In this document: in pieces, positions 10,945 through 22,070 of the stretch
How positions within the stretch are numbered: position 1 is the first letter of the stretch
How the letters are laid out: each line of letters opens with the position of its first letter
NCBI GenBank assembly: GCA_014871385.1
Contig: CM026421.1
Span: forward strand, 24,521,752 to 24,585,751
Direction: 5' to 3'
Length of the DNA stretch: 64,000 nt
Source of the DNA: Ceratodon purpureus
Taxonomy: Eukaryota > Streptophyta > Bryopsida > Pseudoditrichales > Ditrichaceae
Made by a program: the position numbers and the translations under genes
Notes under the pieces: model-generated
The model's database searches: none
Told to the model about the DNA's origin: nothing
Seen by the model: the letters and a program-made list of their open reading frames with translations, nothing else

Positions 10945-13200
10945 ACAGCTCCTTCAAATTGCTGCAATGCCATGAATAGCCTGCGTTATTGAGGGCAGAT
11001 GTTTGGGAATCGCTTGCATGGACTCGGTCACTGTTCTCTACAGTACAGCACAGTGGTACACGTTCTGAACAGTGATAAATCTGTCCAAATCGGCAAATGA
11101 CTCAAACGAGGTAAGACATTTTGATGAACAAATAAGAACTTTGGATTCTGCATTTGATTATTTGAAAGTCAAACTTTTAGTAGCCACCTTGTCTTCATTT
11201 CAACTAAAAAAGTATTGAATATGGTGATTTGATATGGATTGTCCTGAATATGGTATGTTTCACATTCTGAAATGCATTTCCATTTTCATGGCGTATTTTT
11301 GCCTGTGTCAAAGAAAATGTGAATATTAAATGTGCATAACTGCTGCTGTTTTTGCTTGATAGTACGTTTACATAACTTGAGCACATTTTTGCTTAATAGA
11401 ACGTTTGCAAGTCTTCGGTTGGAGATAAACATATACATTCAATGGATCTAGTTGAAATAATGCTTTTGGAAGTTGAAATTTTAATCCAACTTATCATAGT
11501 TAAATGTAGTTCAGAGCTTATATTTAGAAATAAAATCTTTTTCAAAACATAAAATTCTAAAAAATGAAGAAGTACGAGGTTTATATATAAATATTTCTGA
11601 AAAATGTTAGGTGGATATAACAAGTTAAGCATCTGTCAATGCACTAGCTTTGCTATTCAAATTTAAAAGTATTTAAACTTTTTAAGTATTTTGAACCTAA
11701 TATGTACATCTAAAGAAGTAATACATTTTAAATATGATATAATGACATTTGCAACATAAGTATTGAAATTAGATATCTAATACATTTGAGTACAATTGTC
11801 TCCAACGAAGAGCTAAAGACGCAAGTACCACTTTGGAATTGAGTATAAAGGATTTGATGTGGTCAATAAATGTGACATATTCATAAGGGTGTCATAAATA
11901 TAATTACTAGTTTTTTAGTAATTTCATTTACCTTAAATTTTAAATTTTATTTTGGAAGATAAATTGTTAAAGTAAATACCTTTAGAATGAACAATTTCAA
12001 CTGGAGATCCATACGATTTACATTAATAATATGGAAATTAAAAAGAATAGCTGACAATTTTGTAGTGTCAGGAAATTTATTGTTTTAGAGAATTATTGAT
12101 GCTTCAAATATCATGATGCAAATTTTTTAGTGGATGGAAGTTATGATTTCAACCATTCACCAAAAATTTCAAATCCTAAAAAAGAATAAAAAGACAAGCT
12201 TTATAATAATTTAATACTCTTTAAAGCCAACTCTATTATCAATTTCATTACTTTGAGAATTTTCGATAAAGAACAATGTATACAATTGAATTCCTTAAAC
12301 TCATAATATATTTATACATTTGATAATACTAAGATAGGTATTAAAGTTTTGCATGCAAACATGACTTTGATTAGAAGGTTTATCTAGTTATAAATCAAAT
12401 AGATGAAACAAATAGTGAAAGAACAAACGATATAAAAAAGGAACAACTGAAACAATATGGTATTTCAATTCAATCACGCCTTCGACTTTTGTTTAGTACG
12501 TTTATAGTAGAGCGTCCAATAATGGCGCAAATTTCAGCCTGGGGAATCTACTGCGAAACTAGCAGTGCAAATATTTTTCATGCATGGGAAAACTAATTAA
12601 AAAGTTGGAGCAAGTCGAATCATCATTTTTGGATTCTTCTACAATTAGTTATGAATTTTGGAGATGGATTCATAGGTGTTTCTAAAATGGCGCACACCCT
12701 ATAATGTTTTCCATCAGTACATGGTACTGTTGGGTGGGGAAGCTATTATGTACCTCTGATAGAAGATGACTAGAGCTCCATTTTTGGCACTGCGCCATTT
12801 TTGGACGCTCTACCATAGCAATGAAAAGCACAATAGAAATCGAACTATTAGCCCAACTCATCACAGTACTTTCATATCCGGATGCCCCTTCATAAGTATG
12901 GCGGAAGATTATCTGCTCGTGGATTGCATACACAACCCAATTCATAACAATAAACAGAATTGAACATAGAATTAGGCAAACTCAAACAGTTGATGTCGAA
13001 ACAGTTCTAGCTTGATTGGAACCAAGACATTGTAGTCACCTCCTTCAAAATATCCCAACTTGGGAATATTTGTCATTTTGGGAGGCTTCCGAACTTTGAG
13101 GAAAACGTACAGTACTCCTGATCACTCAACTGCAAAACTTCTACAGTACTTTTATAAACAATGAAGTAAACCTTCATCAAAATCTGGACAAACTCCAACT
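10945..13200. other. AT-rich gene-free DNA of copy A
   Basis: No gene was recognised. 10,990-11,080 resembles a fragment of the ROCO 5' module (a GGTCACTGT...CAGTAC...GTACAC pattern). 11.1-12.0 kb matches 32.96-33.02 kb plus 33.87-34.7 kb in copy B. Short ORFs lack conserved frames. Confidence 0.5.
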
Positions 13201-13760
13201 TTTCCTGAGTTAATCCACCTACCTAAGACTTACAGTACCTTCCACGCCGAGTACATAAAAAGCTTGACCCATCATAAAGCAAGGTGAGCAACAGTGTCGA
13301 AGGACAATTGAAGACAGACGACATTGTCACCGCAGATGCCAGTAAATTAAAACCACCCATCTACCACCCATTGCCTCTGGATTGGTGCAAAAGCCAGGAC
13401 ATATACTCTAAATTATTGAGTGGAGATGCTCGGTCACATGGCCTCCGTCACTATTGTGCACAGTACTACGCGGGACCTATACAGTGGCAACACGCTCTGC
13501 ACAGTAGTACACGGTGCAGACCAAGTTGAACGGCACTTTGCGAAGCGAAGGCAATGCGAGAGTTTTTCAGCGGGAGTTTCATTAGGTGGTGGACTGTGTC
13601 TGGCTCAGTTCCGCACTTCATGCTCGGATCTCTCTTGGGCGTCGCTCTCAGCTTCAGCAACGCCGGATCGATTCTGCAGGTATCGACATCGTACTCGACT
13701 TCAGGAAACGTCTGTAGCAGCTTGTTTAGGATCTAGTCGATGCCACAGCTAAACATTTGG
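13200..13760 (+). promoter_or_regulatory. ROCO 5' module (putative promoter and first exon), copy A
   Basis: A GC-richer block preceding the ROCO leader, nearly identical to 35.14-35.70 kb. It also resembles 27.60-27.80 kb and 49.61-49.79 kb. A TATA-like ACATAAAAAGC precedes the sequence GCAAGGTGAGCAACAG. The corresponding site in the 27.6 and 49.6 kb modules reads ATGAGC, so an ancestral ATG may have become GTG here, or the reverse. No long ORF links this module to the LRR exon, so promoter/5'-UTR is an inference. Confidence 0.4.
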
Positions 13761-15445
13761 TTGGCACATCCAGCTTAGTATGCTTCCCAGTCTAATTATG
13801 TATTCTAAATATAGAATGGGTTGAAGCGTTCTCGTCTGCACTCTTCCTCTCTTGCTTAGATTTTTGTCTACCTTTTCGAGATTCAGGCTGGATTGATTTC
13901 TTCAGGTTAGGCTTTGCATCTGATTCGGAGATACAAGGGTTGTCAATCTTGAAAGTTCATTGGCAGTTCATTGTTAGACGTCTTATGCTGATTGCAGTTC
14001 ATTGTTAGACGTCTTATACTGATTGCTCTTGTATTGTCTTCAACGTGCGAAGACGTCTTTTAAGATTTTTGAGCTCTCTGATGTGAAGGTCAGAGCAGCG
14101 CCGCTGAGAAGATTCCTTCTACTCACAGGGATCCTTGTCCCATTTACATGAGAGTAAGATAGCATCTGCTCATAGTTGTATGTTTGGTGCAATGTAGTAA
14201 GTACTGAGCAATATAGATTCAGCTGTCAACCATGTTATTTGAACCTCTTACTAAAGCATGTAAGTAGATAAAGCTTCCTGTGTCCTGCAAAACTGTTGTT
14301 TGAGGATGACTTGATCAGTCAGAATACTATTGCACAAGCCGGTTGTTGTGAGCTTGAGCCGAGGGTGCCGAAGTGTGGTTAAAGTGTTAAATTGTGGTCT
14401 TAAAATGCGAAATTATGGGCTGAATGTTGCTTGCACCTAGGAGTCATAAGGATAATTGTGTGTTGGCTTCGTTTCAGATCTCACCTACTAACACGTAACT
14501 CTGAACATGAGGTTGGTGTGGCCTCACACATGTGCACCTATTTTGGAATCAGGACTTGGATCTCGGATGAGATGAGTGAGGTTTTGGAAATAGAGCACGA
14601 AGAAGGTGGTCCCCGAATATTGATTTTCAGTATTATTCTTGCATATGCGTCTTGGTGAATGAGACCATGTGTACTGCTGGTGTGCAGTAATACGGCGAAA
14701 CTGTCAGTCTGTTCGGTGCAAGGGTTTATCGTGTACTTCGCAGGTGACTCCATACTCTGATCCCTTATGTGAAGCTCATGAATTCTCTTCGTATACAGTT
14801 CGAAGTGTATACCTGTGTCAACATAATGGTTATAATCACTCATTTTTTTATGCGAACACTTATTTTCCGTTTTAGTTTATAACGTCGGGGATTTTCACCA
14901 GGGTCGGTTATGAGAGCGGCGATTGGATGCTTCTGAAACCTCTAACTATTCATGCCACTTTATTAATTGCAGCTTCTTCGTAGGATGCAATCGGGCGGAA
15001 AAATTTCTGTCGAAGAGCTAAAGTAAAGTGCAGCTGCAGCCTACCGTAGCCACATTCTTGAGAAACTAGGTCAAAGAGGAAGTCATATATCGCAGGACTG
15101 CTGGAAAAATACATCGAAGATCAGGATCAGGTAAGCAGGTGCAAATCAAAGCTAGGTGATGAGGCATTGACGTGGACGTTGAGGAGGTGATTGTGAGAAA
15201 CATTTCAGTCAAAGAGCCAACTTTTAGTGCTGCGGCAGTCTACCGTGGCCACATAATTGAGGAACTAGATCTAAGAGGAAGTCTTATCTCGCAGGGCTGG
15301 TGGAAAATACATCGGAGATCGGCATCAGGAAAGGAGGTGCAGATCAAAGCTAGGTGATGAGGCATCGACGTGGACGTTGAGGGGGTGATTGTAATTCGTT
15401 TCCAGCAGTATTCCTGACAAACTACTTCAGTAGGGCTGCGACGCC
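13761..15445 (+). promoter_or_regulatory. putative spliced 5' leader of ROCO gene A
   Basis: ~1.7 kb with several splice-site-like sequences (acceptors such as TTTCTTCAG near 13.91 kb, CTTCGCAG near 14.74 kb and TTAATTGCAG near 14.97 kb). DNA identity to 35.7-37.156 kb is very high. A 75-aa ORF at 14431-14658 is identical in the two copies, but this may only reflect near-identical DNA. The leader contains a 199-bp tandem duplication that copy B lacks. Confidence 0.4.
15001..15394 (+). repeat. two-unit ~199-bp tandem duplication in the leader of gene A
   Basis: Units at about 15001-15199 and 15200-15394 share CTACCG(T)RGCCACAT, TCGCAGG(G)CTG and AAAGCTAGGTGATGAGGC in the same order. Copy B has a single unit at about 36912-37105. 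Copy B's unit is an open uORF-like frame (57 aa from an ATG at 36895). In copy A the equivalent frame is cut by TAA after E-E-L-K. Confidence 0.85.
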
Positions 15446-18400
15446 ATGGCGGGGTCATCTCCAGGCACCTCCGTAAAGCCCCCCTCGCTGGGTGGGGAGA
15501 GGAGCGGTGCACGTGAAGCATGTCCTTCTCCGTGCAACCGGGGATGTGCACCGCTCGAGTGCACTTTCGAGTTGCCCAAATCAATTCGTATTTCCGTAAC
15601 GCGGCGCTGGTTGGAGGAAATGAAGATCGGAAGGACTGACGAGGTGGGGAATAAGAAGGAGAACAGTACCCTTTCAAATTATAATGAGGGTAATAAGAAA
15701 ATTGAGTATCTAGAGGTGATACCTATTAAAGACGGGGATGGCGATTGGGGGGAGGGTTTTAAGCTCTCCTTGAGTAATTTTGTGCGCACGATTTCGTCCA
15801 GTACACAGGTGGAGGAAGTTTCGATAATTCTAGACTATGCCTCTCAAGAAATTTCGAGGGCCTTGGTCGAGTGTATGAAGACCATCCCCTCTCTCAAGTC
15901 TTTGCACCTTGAGGATATCCACTCACCTGGACTCTCGGTCTCGGATGCAGAAGCCATATTCAGTGCGTTTGGACCACACAGTACTTTCCAGACGGGCGGC
16001 GTTAAATTTGAATATGGTGTGGCTACAAAGGCAGCAACTGTAAAAGTGTTGGTGGATGCTTTGCTCCAAAATCAAGTCCTCCGTCAATTCTCGCTCTTTT
16101 ATCGCGGAGGCGACGATACATTGGACAGGGAGAAGGGGGTGGGCCACGAGGGAAGTGTGATGAGGGAGTTGAATAGGTATTTGCAGAGTCCCACCAATGT
16201 CCTCACAAAGTTAGATATCGTTGCAGTTGAGGATGATGAAGTTATACAGCTGGCAGACACACTTGGTCTCAACAAGAAACTCCAAGTATTGGTGATTAAG
16301 AGAGGAGATGATTTTTCGAACGACAGAGATATAGGTGTAGGCAGGATTGGTGAAGCATTGCTCACCAACACCGTCCTTGAAGAGCTTGGTTACGGTGGGT
16401 ATGCAAGGGTGGGGGTGGAGGAGATGGAAGCGTTGGTGGGGGCGTTGGTTCCGGATGCTGCCTCTCGACTCCAACCCAACACCCACCTCCACACCCTACG
16501 CATTTACAATAATGCTCTTCGAGGGAGGGAAGGGATGGAGCAGTTGGCCACTTTGCTACGATCCAACACCTCCTTGCTCCACTTGGACTTATCCAACTTA
16601 TACACTTTGAGAAGCAAAAGGGAGAATGTTTTCGAGTATGCTGAAATGCTCTTCACCGCATTACGGTGCAATACATCCTTGAAATCCTTGGATTTAACAG
16701 GTTGTTATGGAATTGGAGGGAAAGATGTGTTGGGGATGATTATGGACATGCTCTTGCACAATCGATCCTTGAAGGAGATTGAATTGAGAAGAACTCGTTT
16801 GGAAGAAGATGGGGATGCAGAGGTTGTATATGCGGAGTTGCGTGGACGAGACAAAACAATTGATGAAGAGGTGGAGAAGGTGATTCAAAAGATGGTTCGT
16901 GTGCCTCCAAATTCAGCACGGGTCTTTCTTTGTGGGAACCCCAAAGGAGGTATTTTAAGTTTTATTGATCTTAATGTTAATAGTCTATGAAGAGAATGTT
17001 GGATATTATTTCACATATGATTTTCATCAAGTACTTAAGTAGAAAAAATATCTAGTAATTGATCAATAATTTTGAAAATCTCTATGGAGAAATTATAATG
17101 TTGAATAGTTTTAATTGAAGTTGTTATTTGATAAGATCTAATAAGATTTTTAGTATTGAAATTAATTGATGTACATATTGTGAGTTAGAATTGGTCATCT
17201 CATCAATTATTTGCAAATGTGATGTACAATTTAATAAATCCATATGTGAGAATTTGATGAATGAAATTTTGAAAGTTTTAGTTTAGATGGTTTGACTTAT
17301 GTGTATTTGATTGGTGTAGGTAAAACAACTCTTTGCCAAAGATGGATAAATATTCAACCATTGGGGACTAGTGGATCCAAGGGTGTAGTGATTGATGGTC
17401 AATCTAAACTTTCAAGTCATGGAAGGAATAAGAATCGATTTAGTTCCTTCAGTCCCAAAAGGTTGATAAATAAGTTCACAAAATCCGCCAAGGCTACAGT
17501 ACTAGTACCATCATCAAGTGACCAAGAGCGAACACGAGGAATTGAAGTTCACAAAATGGTGTGGGCGGATAATATGAGCATTAACCTATGGGATATGGCA
17601 GGCCAAGAGGAATATCACACTTTTCATGATATGATGCTTCCAAATCGATCTCCAAATGGAGATTGTTGCTTCTACTTCATTGTTTGCAATCCTACAGAAG
17701 TTGTTCAAAATCTTAAAGAGGAAGTGCGAATGGAACACTTGGTGCAGGAGATCTCTTACTGGCTTGTTTTCATAGCTTCCAACACAAGAAGGTCCAAATC
17801 TTACTTGCCCCATGTGACCATCCTCATGACTCATCATGATTTGTGGGGAGGTGACAAAGATAAAGAGAAAATCTTTAGACACAAGTTGAAGGAAATCATC
17901 AAAGGGTTGAGGAAAAAGTTTGAGCTTTTCCTTGAATTTGACAAAGATAAGGAGTTTTTTGAGATGGATAATACAAGAGTACCTTATGATGATGCCACTG
18001 AGCTAAAACAACATGTACTTCAATATTTGAAGAAGATGTCATCAGACTTGCCTAAAATCTTGAAGGCCTCCGTGGATTTTCAATCCACCATTATGAAATG
18101 GAGTGGAGATTCTCATAAAGAACCGTTTGTGAAATGGGATGATTTCTCCAACTCTCTCTCTCAAGAGGTCATGGAGTTTAGATCTTTGAAGGATGTTGGC
18201 ATTGAATTATTGGAAAAGATCAAGAGGCATGTAGCGGAGTCCTTACACAATGGTGGCCATATCATGTATTTTGAGGAGATTGATGTGGTGATTCTCAATC
18301 CCCATTGGTTTTGCCAAAATATCATAGGCCACATTTTATACAACTGCTCTGAGTTGAATGACCAAGGAGCCATTGCAGCAAATGGTATCATATCTCGACA

Positions 18401-20252
18401 AGACTTCAAGGAACTAGTTGTAGATGGAGACACAATGTGTGGAGGTCATTTTGAGGAGATATTGAAGATCATGACAAAGCTTCAGATTTGTTACGAAGAC
18501 AAATCAGGTGATGAGAAATCTGGTAATGATAACATCATGATACCATCATTGTTGGATGGTAATCCAATTCCAACAAATTGGGAGGACGTTTTTGGCTCAT
18601 TACCAAAAGCAAACACTTATGTGGGCTTAAGATTGAAAACAGCGGATGAGAGCATCACCAAACTAACACAAGGATTCTTTCCACGCCTACAGGTACATGG
18701 ATTTTATAAATTAATGATATCAATGTTTGATTGTGTCTTTGCATGATCATGATGGGTTTCTTCGAAAGTTAACAGGGATCGGCAAAGCTTCGATATCAGT
18801 GGATTGTTTGTATCCTTCCATTGTTAAGCATAAATAATTAGTTATGAACTCTTCAATATCCATGTGCCTGTGCAGGTGTTCTTGCGCAACAAGTTCCCAA
18901 CCGAAACATACAGGCTTTATTCAAATATGAAAGCGTTCAAACTCTTTTCCAAGGGTATATCATTTATTGATGAAGGCGCTGAAATTTTCATTTTACTGGA
19001 CAGGGAAGATTCGATCAACATAATCTCACGATGTTGTGGAGGTGGAGATTCTGAGAATCGTCGTGTGCATAAGAAAATAATGGGGTATGTGAATGATCTT
19101 CGACAGACACCAACATTAGGTTGTCCTGGAGTGGTTTTTGAAGAACATATCATATTCCCCTCTTCTCTGGCAAATGCATTGGACGCCAACAACTTACGAT
19201 ATGTATCAAAGAAGGGACTCCTGGAGAAAGTATTGCGTGATGGTAACTTGAAATATGCACCATCTTGGGTTGATGAACAGAAGAAATGCAGATTTGTCTC
19301 TGCTAAAGAGCTATTGGGAGATGAAGAGTGGCATGATATTCTCCAAAGGCGAGAACAAAAGGTGATGACCATTGATAGGTTTTTGGATTCAATACTTCCA
19401 GCAGAGAATTCTACTGCACTAGCAGCAAGCATACCCTCCAACAGTGACCAGCTTGTTCGCATAGACTCCACGAAGAGTCTCATAATCGATAAAGTTCACT
19501 CATTGAAGCGGTTGATGCAACACAATCACAAGGAAGTGATGAAAAGATTGGATGAGTTGGAAAACAACATCATGGGTTTCCAGGAGAAATTAACTTCACG
19601 AGTGTGTTCCAACATTGACAACTTGATGGAGTGTTTGCTGGAACTGAACAAATCCAACATTCCCAAGTTGCCATATCTCATGGAATCTGCTAAGAGTGGT
19701 GGGAAACGCATCCTTCTCAAGATGGTACCAGGCCTCAAGTCTTACCAGCTTCAGTTCATGTGCGAGCACAGGGATGGTTTTCACTATGTCGAGAATCAAC
19801 CTGGCTGTGTAGTTGAGATTGGCGATGACCAAACGAGGAAATTTGGAATTGTGATGTATTGGGGGCTTACCATATCGGTAATGCTGCTGAAGGTGGGAGC
19901 TCATGTAACTGCTGGAATGGGGAGTATGGTGCCCGATTTGACAGCGCGGTTTGCATCCGTTCTCGATTCTCCCGGGCTACTCGATCTGGGCCAACCAAGT
20001 CGTGACATACTTGCGTGTCTTCCAGAGGAACTGAAGAAGGAGCCACGTATCAGCGTTAAGGATAATGAAGAAGCTAAAGCTCTGCTGGTTCAGATTTTGA
20101 AGAAGAAATGCCCATCTGGTGACATGCAGAAATTGTTCAAATTGACTCAGATGGTGTACACAAGTAAGTCCGACAACAAAGGCGGGCTCGCATGGCTTTG
20201 TGACGAGCACAGAGACAAGGGTGAACAAGATGGCTCACTCAGGAAGAGGTAG
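15446..20252 (+). CDS. LRR-Roc-COR (ROCO) GTPase, TORNADO1-like, gene A
   Basis: Exons 15446-16949, 17320-18692 and 18876-20252 give 1417 aa with consistent phases; plant TRN1 proteins are about 1380 aa. The start ATG has a strong context (GACGCCATGGCG). Residues ~75-480 are RNase-inhibitor-like leucine-rich repeats. The Roc GTPase follows: Walker A GNPKGGKT (497-504), switch-II DMAGQ (593-597) and G4 THHD (672-675). COR begins near residue ~765, with the typical MYFEEIDVVILNPHWF block. The C-terminal third has a predicted coiled coil (~1160-1215) and a conserved tail. ROCO proteins are GTP-regulated dimeric scaffolds; TRN1 acts in leaf and cell patterning. Compared with gene B, LRR and early exon 3 are strongly diverged while Roc is conserved. 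No kinase domain is present. Family is firm; biological role is unknown. Confidence 0.9.
16950..17319 (+). other. phase-1 intron inside the Walker A motif of gene A
   Basis: 370-bp AT-rich intron bounded by GTATTT and TGTAG. It splits a glycine codon (G|GT) between GNPKG and GKT. If retained, translation continues 13 codons (after G-G) and stops at 16990. This would give a 514-aa LRR-only protein. Gene B has a 370-bp intron at the same place. Confidence 0.85.
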
Positions 20253-21516
20253 AGCGTAATGATGGAGTAATTCATCAGTTATTCCTTCTCGAAGGCACTT
20301 TTAGAAAGAAGGAGCTTGATCATAATTGATGATTTGTACTTGTGTTGGATTGAGGTTTGTAATACAATATCCATGCAGGTTTATCATATCACATGTGTTG
20401 GTGAAAGCGAAATCTACTCGATTTTTACATTCTGGTTTCTAAGTATTGCCAATGTCTGGGCCTGATTGTTGCTATCCTTTATTGACCAAATACTCAACTC
20501 GTGAAGGCCGAATATGAGTCTCCATTCCTGTGAACGTAAGGTGGTTATGAGCGGGGGCAATGATCGGAATCTTTCAAGTATGATCGGCCATTGCTGCAAC
20601 ATTCTACCTTCCAACACGCTCCTGTACTGAATTCTTTGCTGTTTGATGGGTAGGATAGATGATATGGATCTGTGTTGGTTCTGGAGATGTTGATTTCGGT
20701 TAGGTAAATTTTGAGCGTTTGTGCGCTGAGGGCTGTTCAATTTTGCGGATTCGGAGTTGGGTTTTGGCAGTTGGTGTTGGGGTTGATTTACCGACGTAGC
20801 TGGTGGCGATCAGTTCATGATCACTTTGGTGTTTTCAGAGGGCTAGGTTTTGTGTTTGTCGGCTTTGACCTGTTGTCGTCGCGATCGCAGCTTCGGTTTA
20901 CTTGCAGTCTAATAAGAACTTTCTTTATTCGAGAGTCATGGTACGGACTATATTGCGTTCGTTTAAATTATTTGATGGTTCCGCTTACTGAACCTTGGAG
21001 CACTCTCATAGACTTCGTGAGATCTTGAAGCGCACTTCGGATGCTGCTACGGATGGTGAAGTTGAAATTAGACCGTGAAGTTTCTGTAGTACTCTCCCAT
21101 CGCTGCGTCTCCACTGCTCGCACTCCAGGTCGCACAAACAGCAAGACTACAACCCAAACCAAAAGTAAAATCAGCTTGAGTTGATCTACTCAAGCTGAAG
21201 ACGAAGTGTGTATCCTCAATCGTCCGGAACGAGAGGTTCACGAGCGCCACGTGGTTGTTGTAACAGCAGCACGAAGAAAGGATGTTTCCAAAATGAGTTC
21301 TAAATCTTCTCGATCGGCTCCTTCGCGAAGTGCAAAATTGAGGAGAGAGCTTCAAGCTCTGATCTGGTTCGATGGAGTTCCAAGCAAACAGCTGCGTGCG
21401 AGAATCAAATGCCAGAGTCCTACATGCATGCAGGATGTGTTCCGAACTTGCTTCAATCAGGAATTCAACGAGTTTGTGATGAGATCGGAAAGGTTCTCCT
21501 CATGCATCTTACGTTG
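20253..21516 (+). other. 3' flank of gene A, no gene assigned
   Basis: Moderately GC-rich, about 97% identical by eye to 41973-43190. A 103-aa ORF (21206-21517) is not conserved: copy B has 22-bp and 4-bp deletions that shift the frame. The stretch therefore probably holds 3'-UTR or regulatory DNA rather than a gene. Confidence 0.4.
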
Positions 21517-21655
21517 AAGGGCATATTCATTAAAATGGCCACTCCCGATTATATTGGCCGCCACACTATTCAAATAAGGAGAGAAAATGAACTGAATTCA
21601 CACTATTTGCGCGGCCAATATAATCAGGATTGGCCATTTTAATGAATATGACCTT
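21517..21655. mobile_element. 139-bp MITE present only in copy A
   Basis: Near-perfect terminal inverted repeats: the left end reads AAGGGCATATTCATTAAAAT and the right end is its complement with one mismatch, continuing into GGCCA. It sits between GTTG (left) and GTTG (right). Copy B has the uninterrupted empty site ACGTTGATTTCAT near 43187, which confirms insertion after the duplication. There is no coding capacity. Confidence 0.88.
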
Positions 21656-21813
21656 GTTGATTTCATATTCATGATTCAATGTATGTTAACAAATTTTAGC
21701 ATGATTCGTTGATTTCAAAGTTACTTCCATGTAATTTTTTATATTTTTGGACAAAAGGGAAAAGAAATTGGAGTTAAATTTTATAACAAGAAAAAAATTA
21801 AAATTTTTAAAAT

Positions 21814-22070
21814 CTCACCCTCCCTGAAAAAACCAAACTGGCTTGAAAATAGCAAAGTTGGATCCAACACTTTCTGATGGGCGCATTCAGTCATTTCTCT
21901 TAGGTGACCCACCACAAATCAAGGCGTTTGAATGTAATTGTGAAGAGACAAGGAGTAAAGTACAAGGAAAGGTCCTTTTGAGTTTCAACTGATATTGATT
22001 TCTCAAGGGTTTGCCAACACACCAGGCCAGATCTATTTTTAACCAGTTTTGTTTTTCCATGGAGGGCGAG
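21814..22070. mobile_element. 257-bp MITE-like element present only in copy A
   Basis: Imperfect ~28-bp inverted ends: the left starts CTCACCCTCCCTGAAAAAAC and the right ends in the complement of CTCGCCCTCCATGGAAAAAC. AAAT flanks both sides as a possible 4-bp duplication. Copy B has the empty site TTAAAATACTATTTGCC near 44075. There is no ORF. Confidence 0.8.

Noticed and set aside
14431..14658. 75-codon ORF identical in both ROCO leaders (also 36338-36565)
   Set aside because: Identity is matched by surrounding noncoding DNA. It starts without clear context and overlaps an antisense ORF, so it is kept only as part of the leader.
21206..21517. 103-codon ORF 3' of ROCO gene A
   Set aside because: Copy B has 22-bp and 4-bp deletions that shift the frame while flanking DNA is conserved, so it is not maintained as protein.
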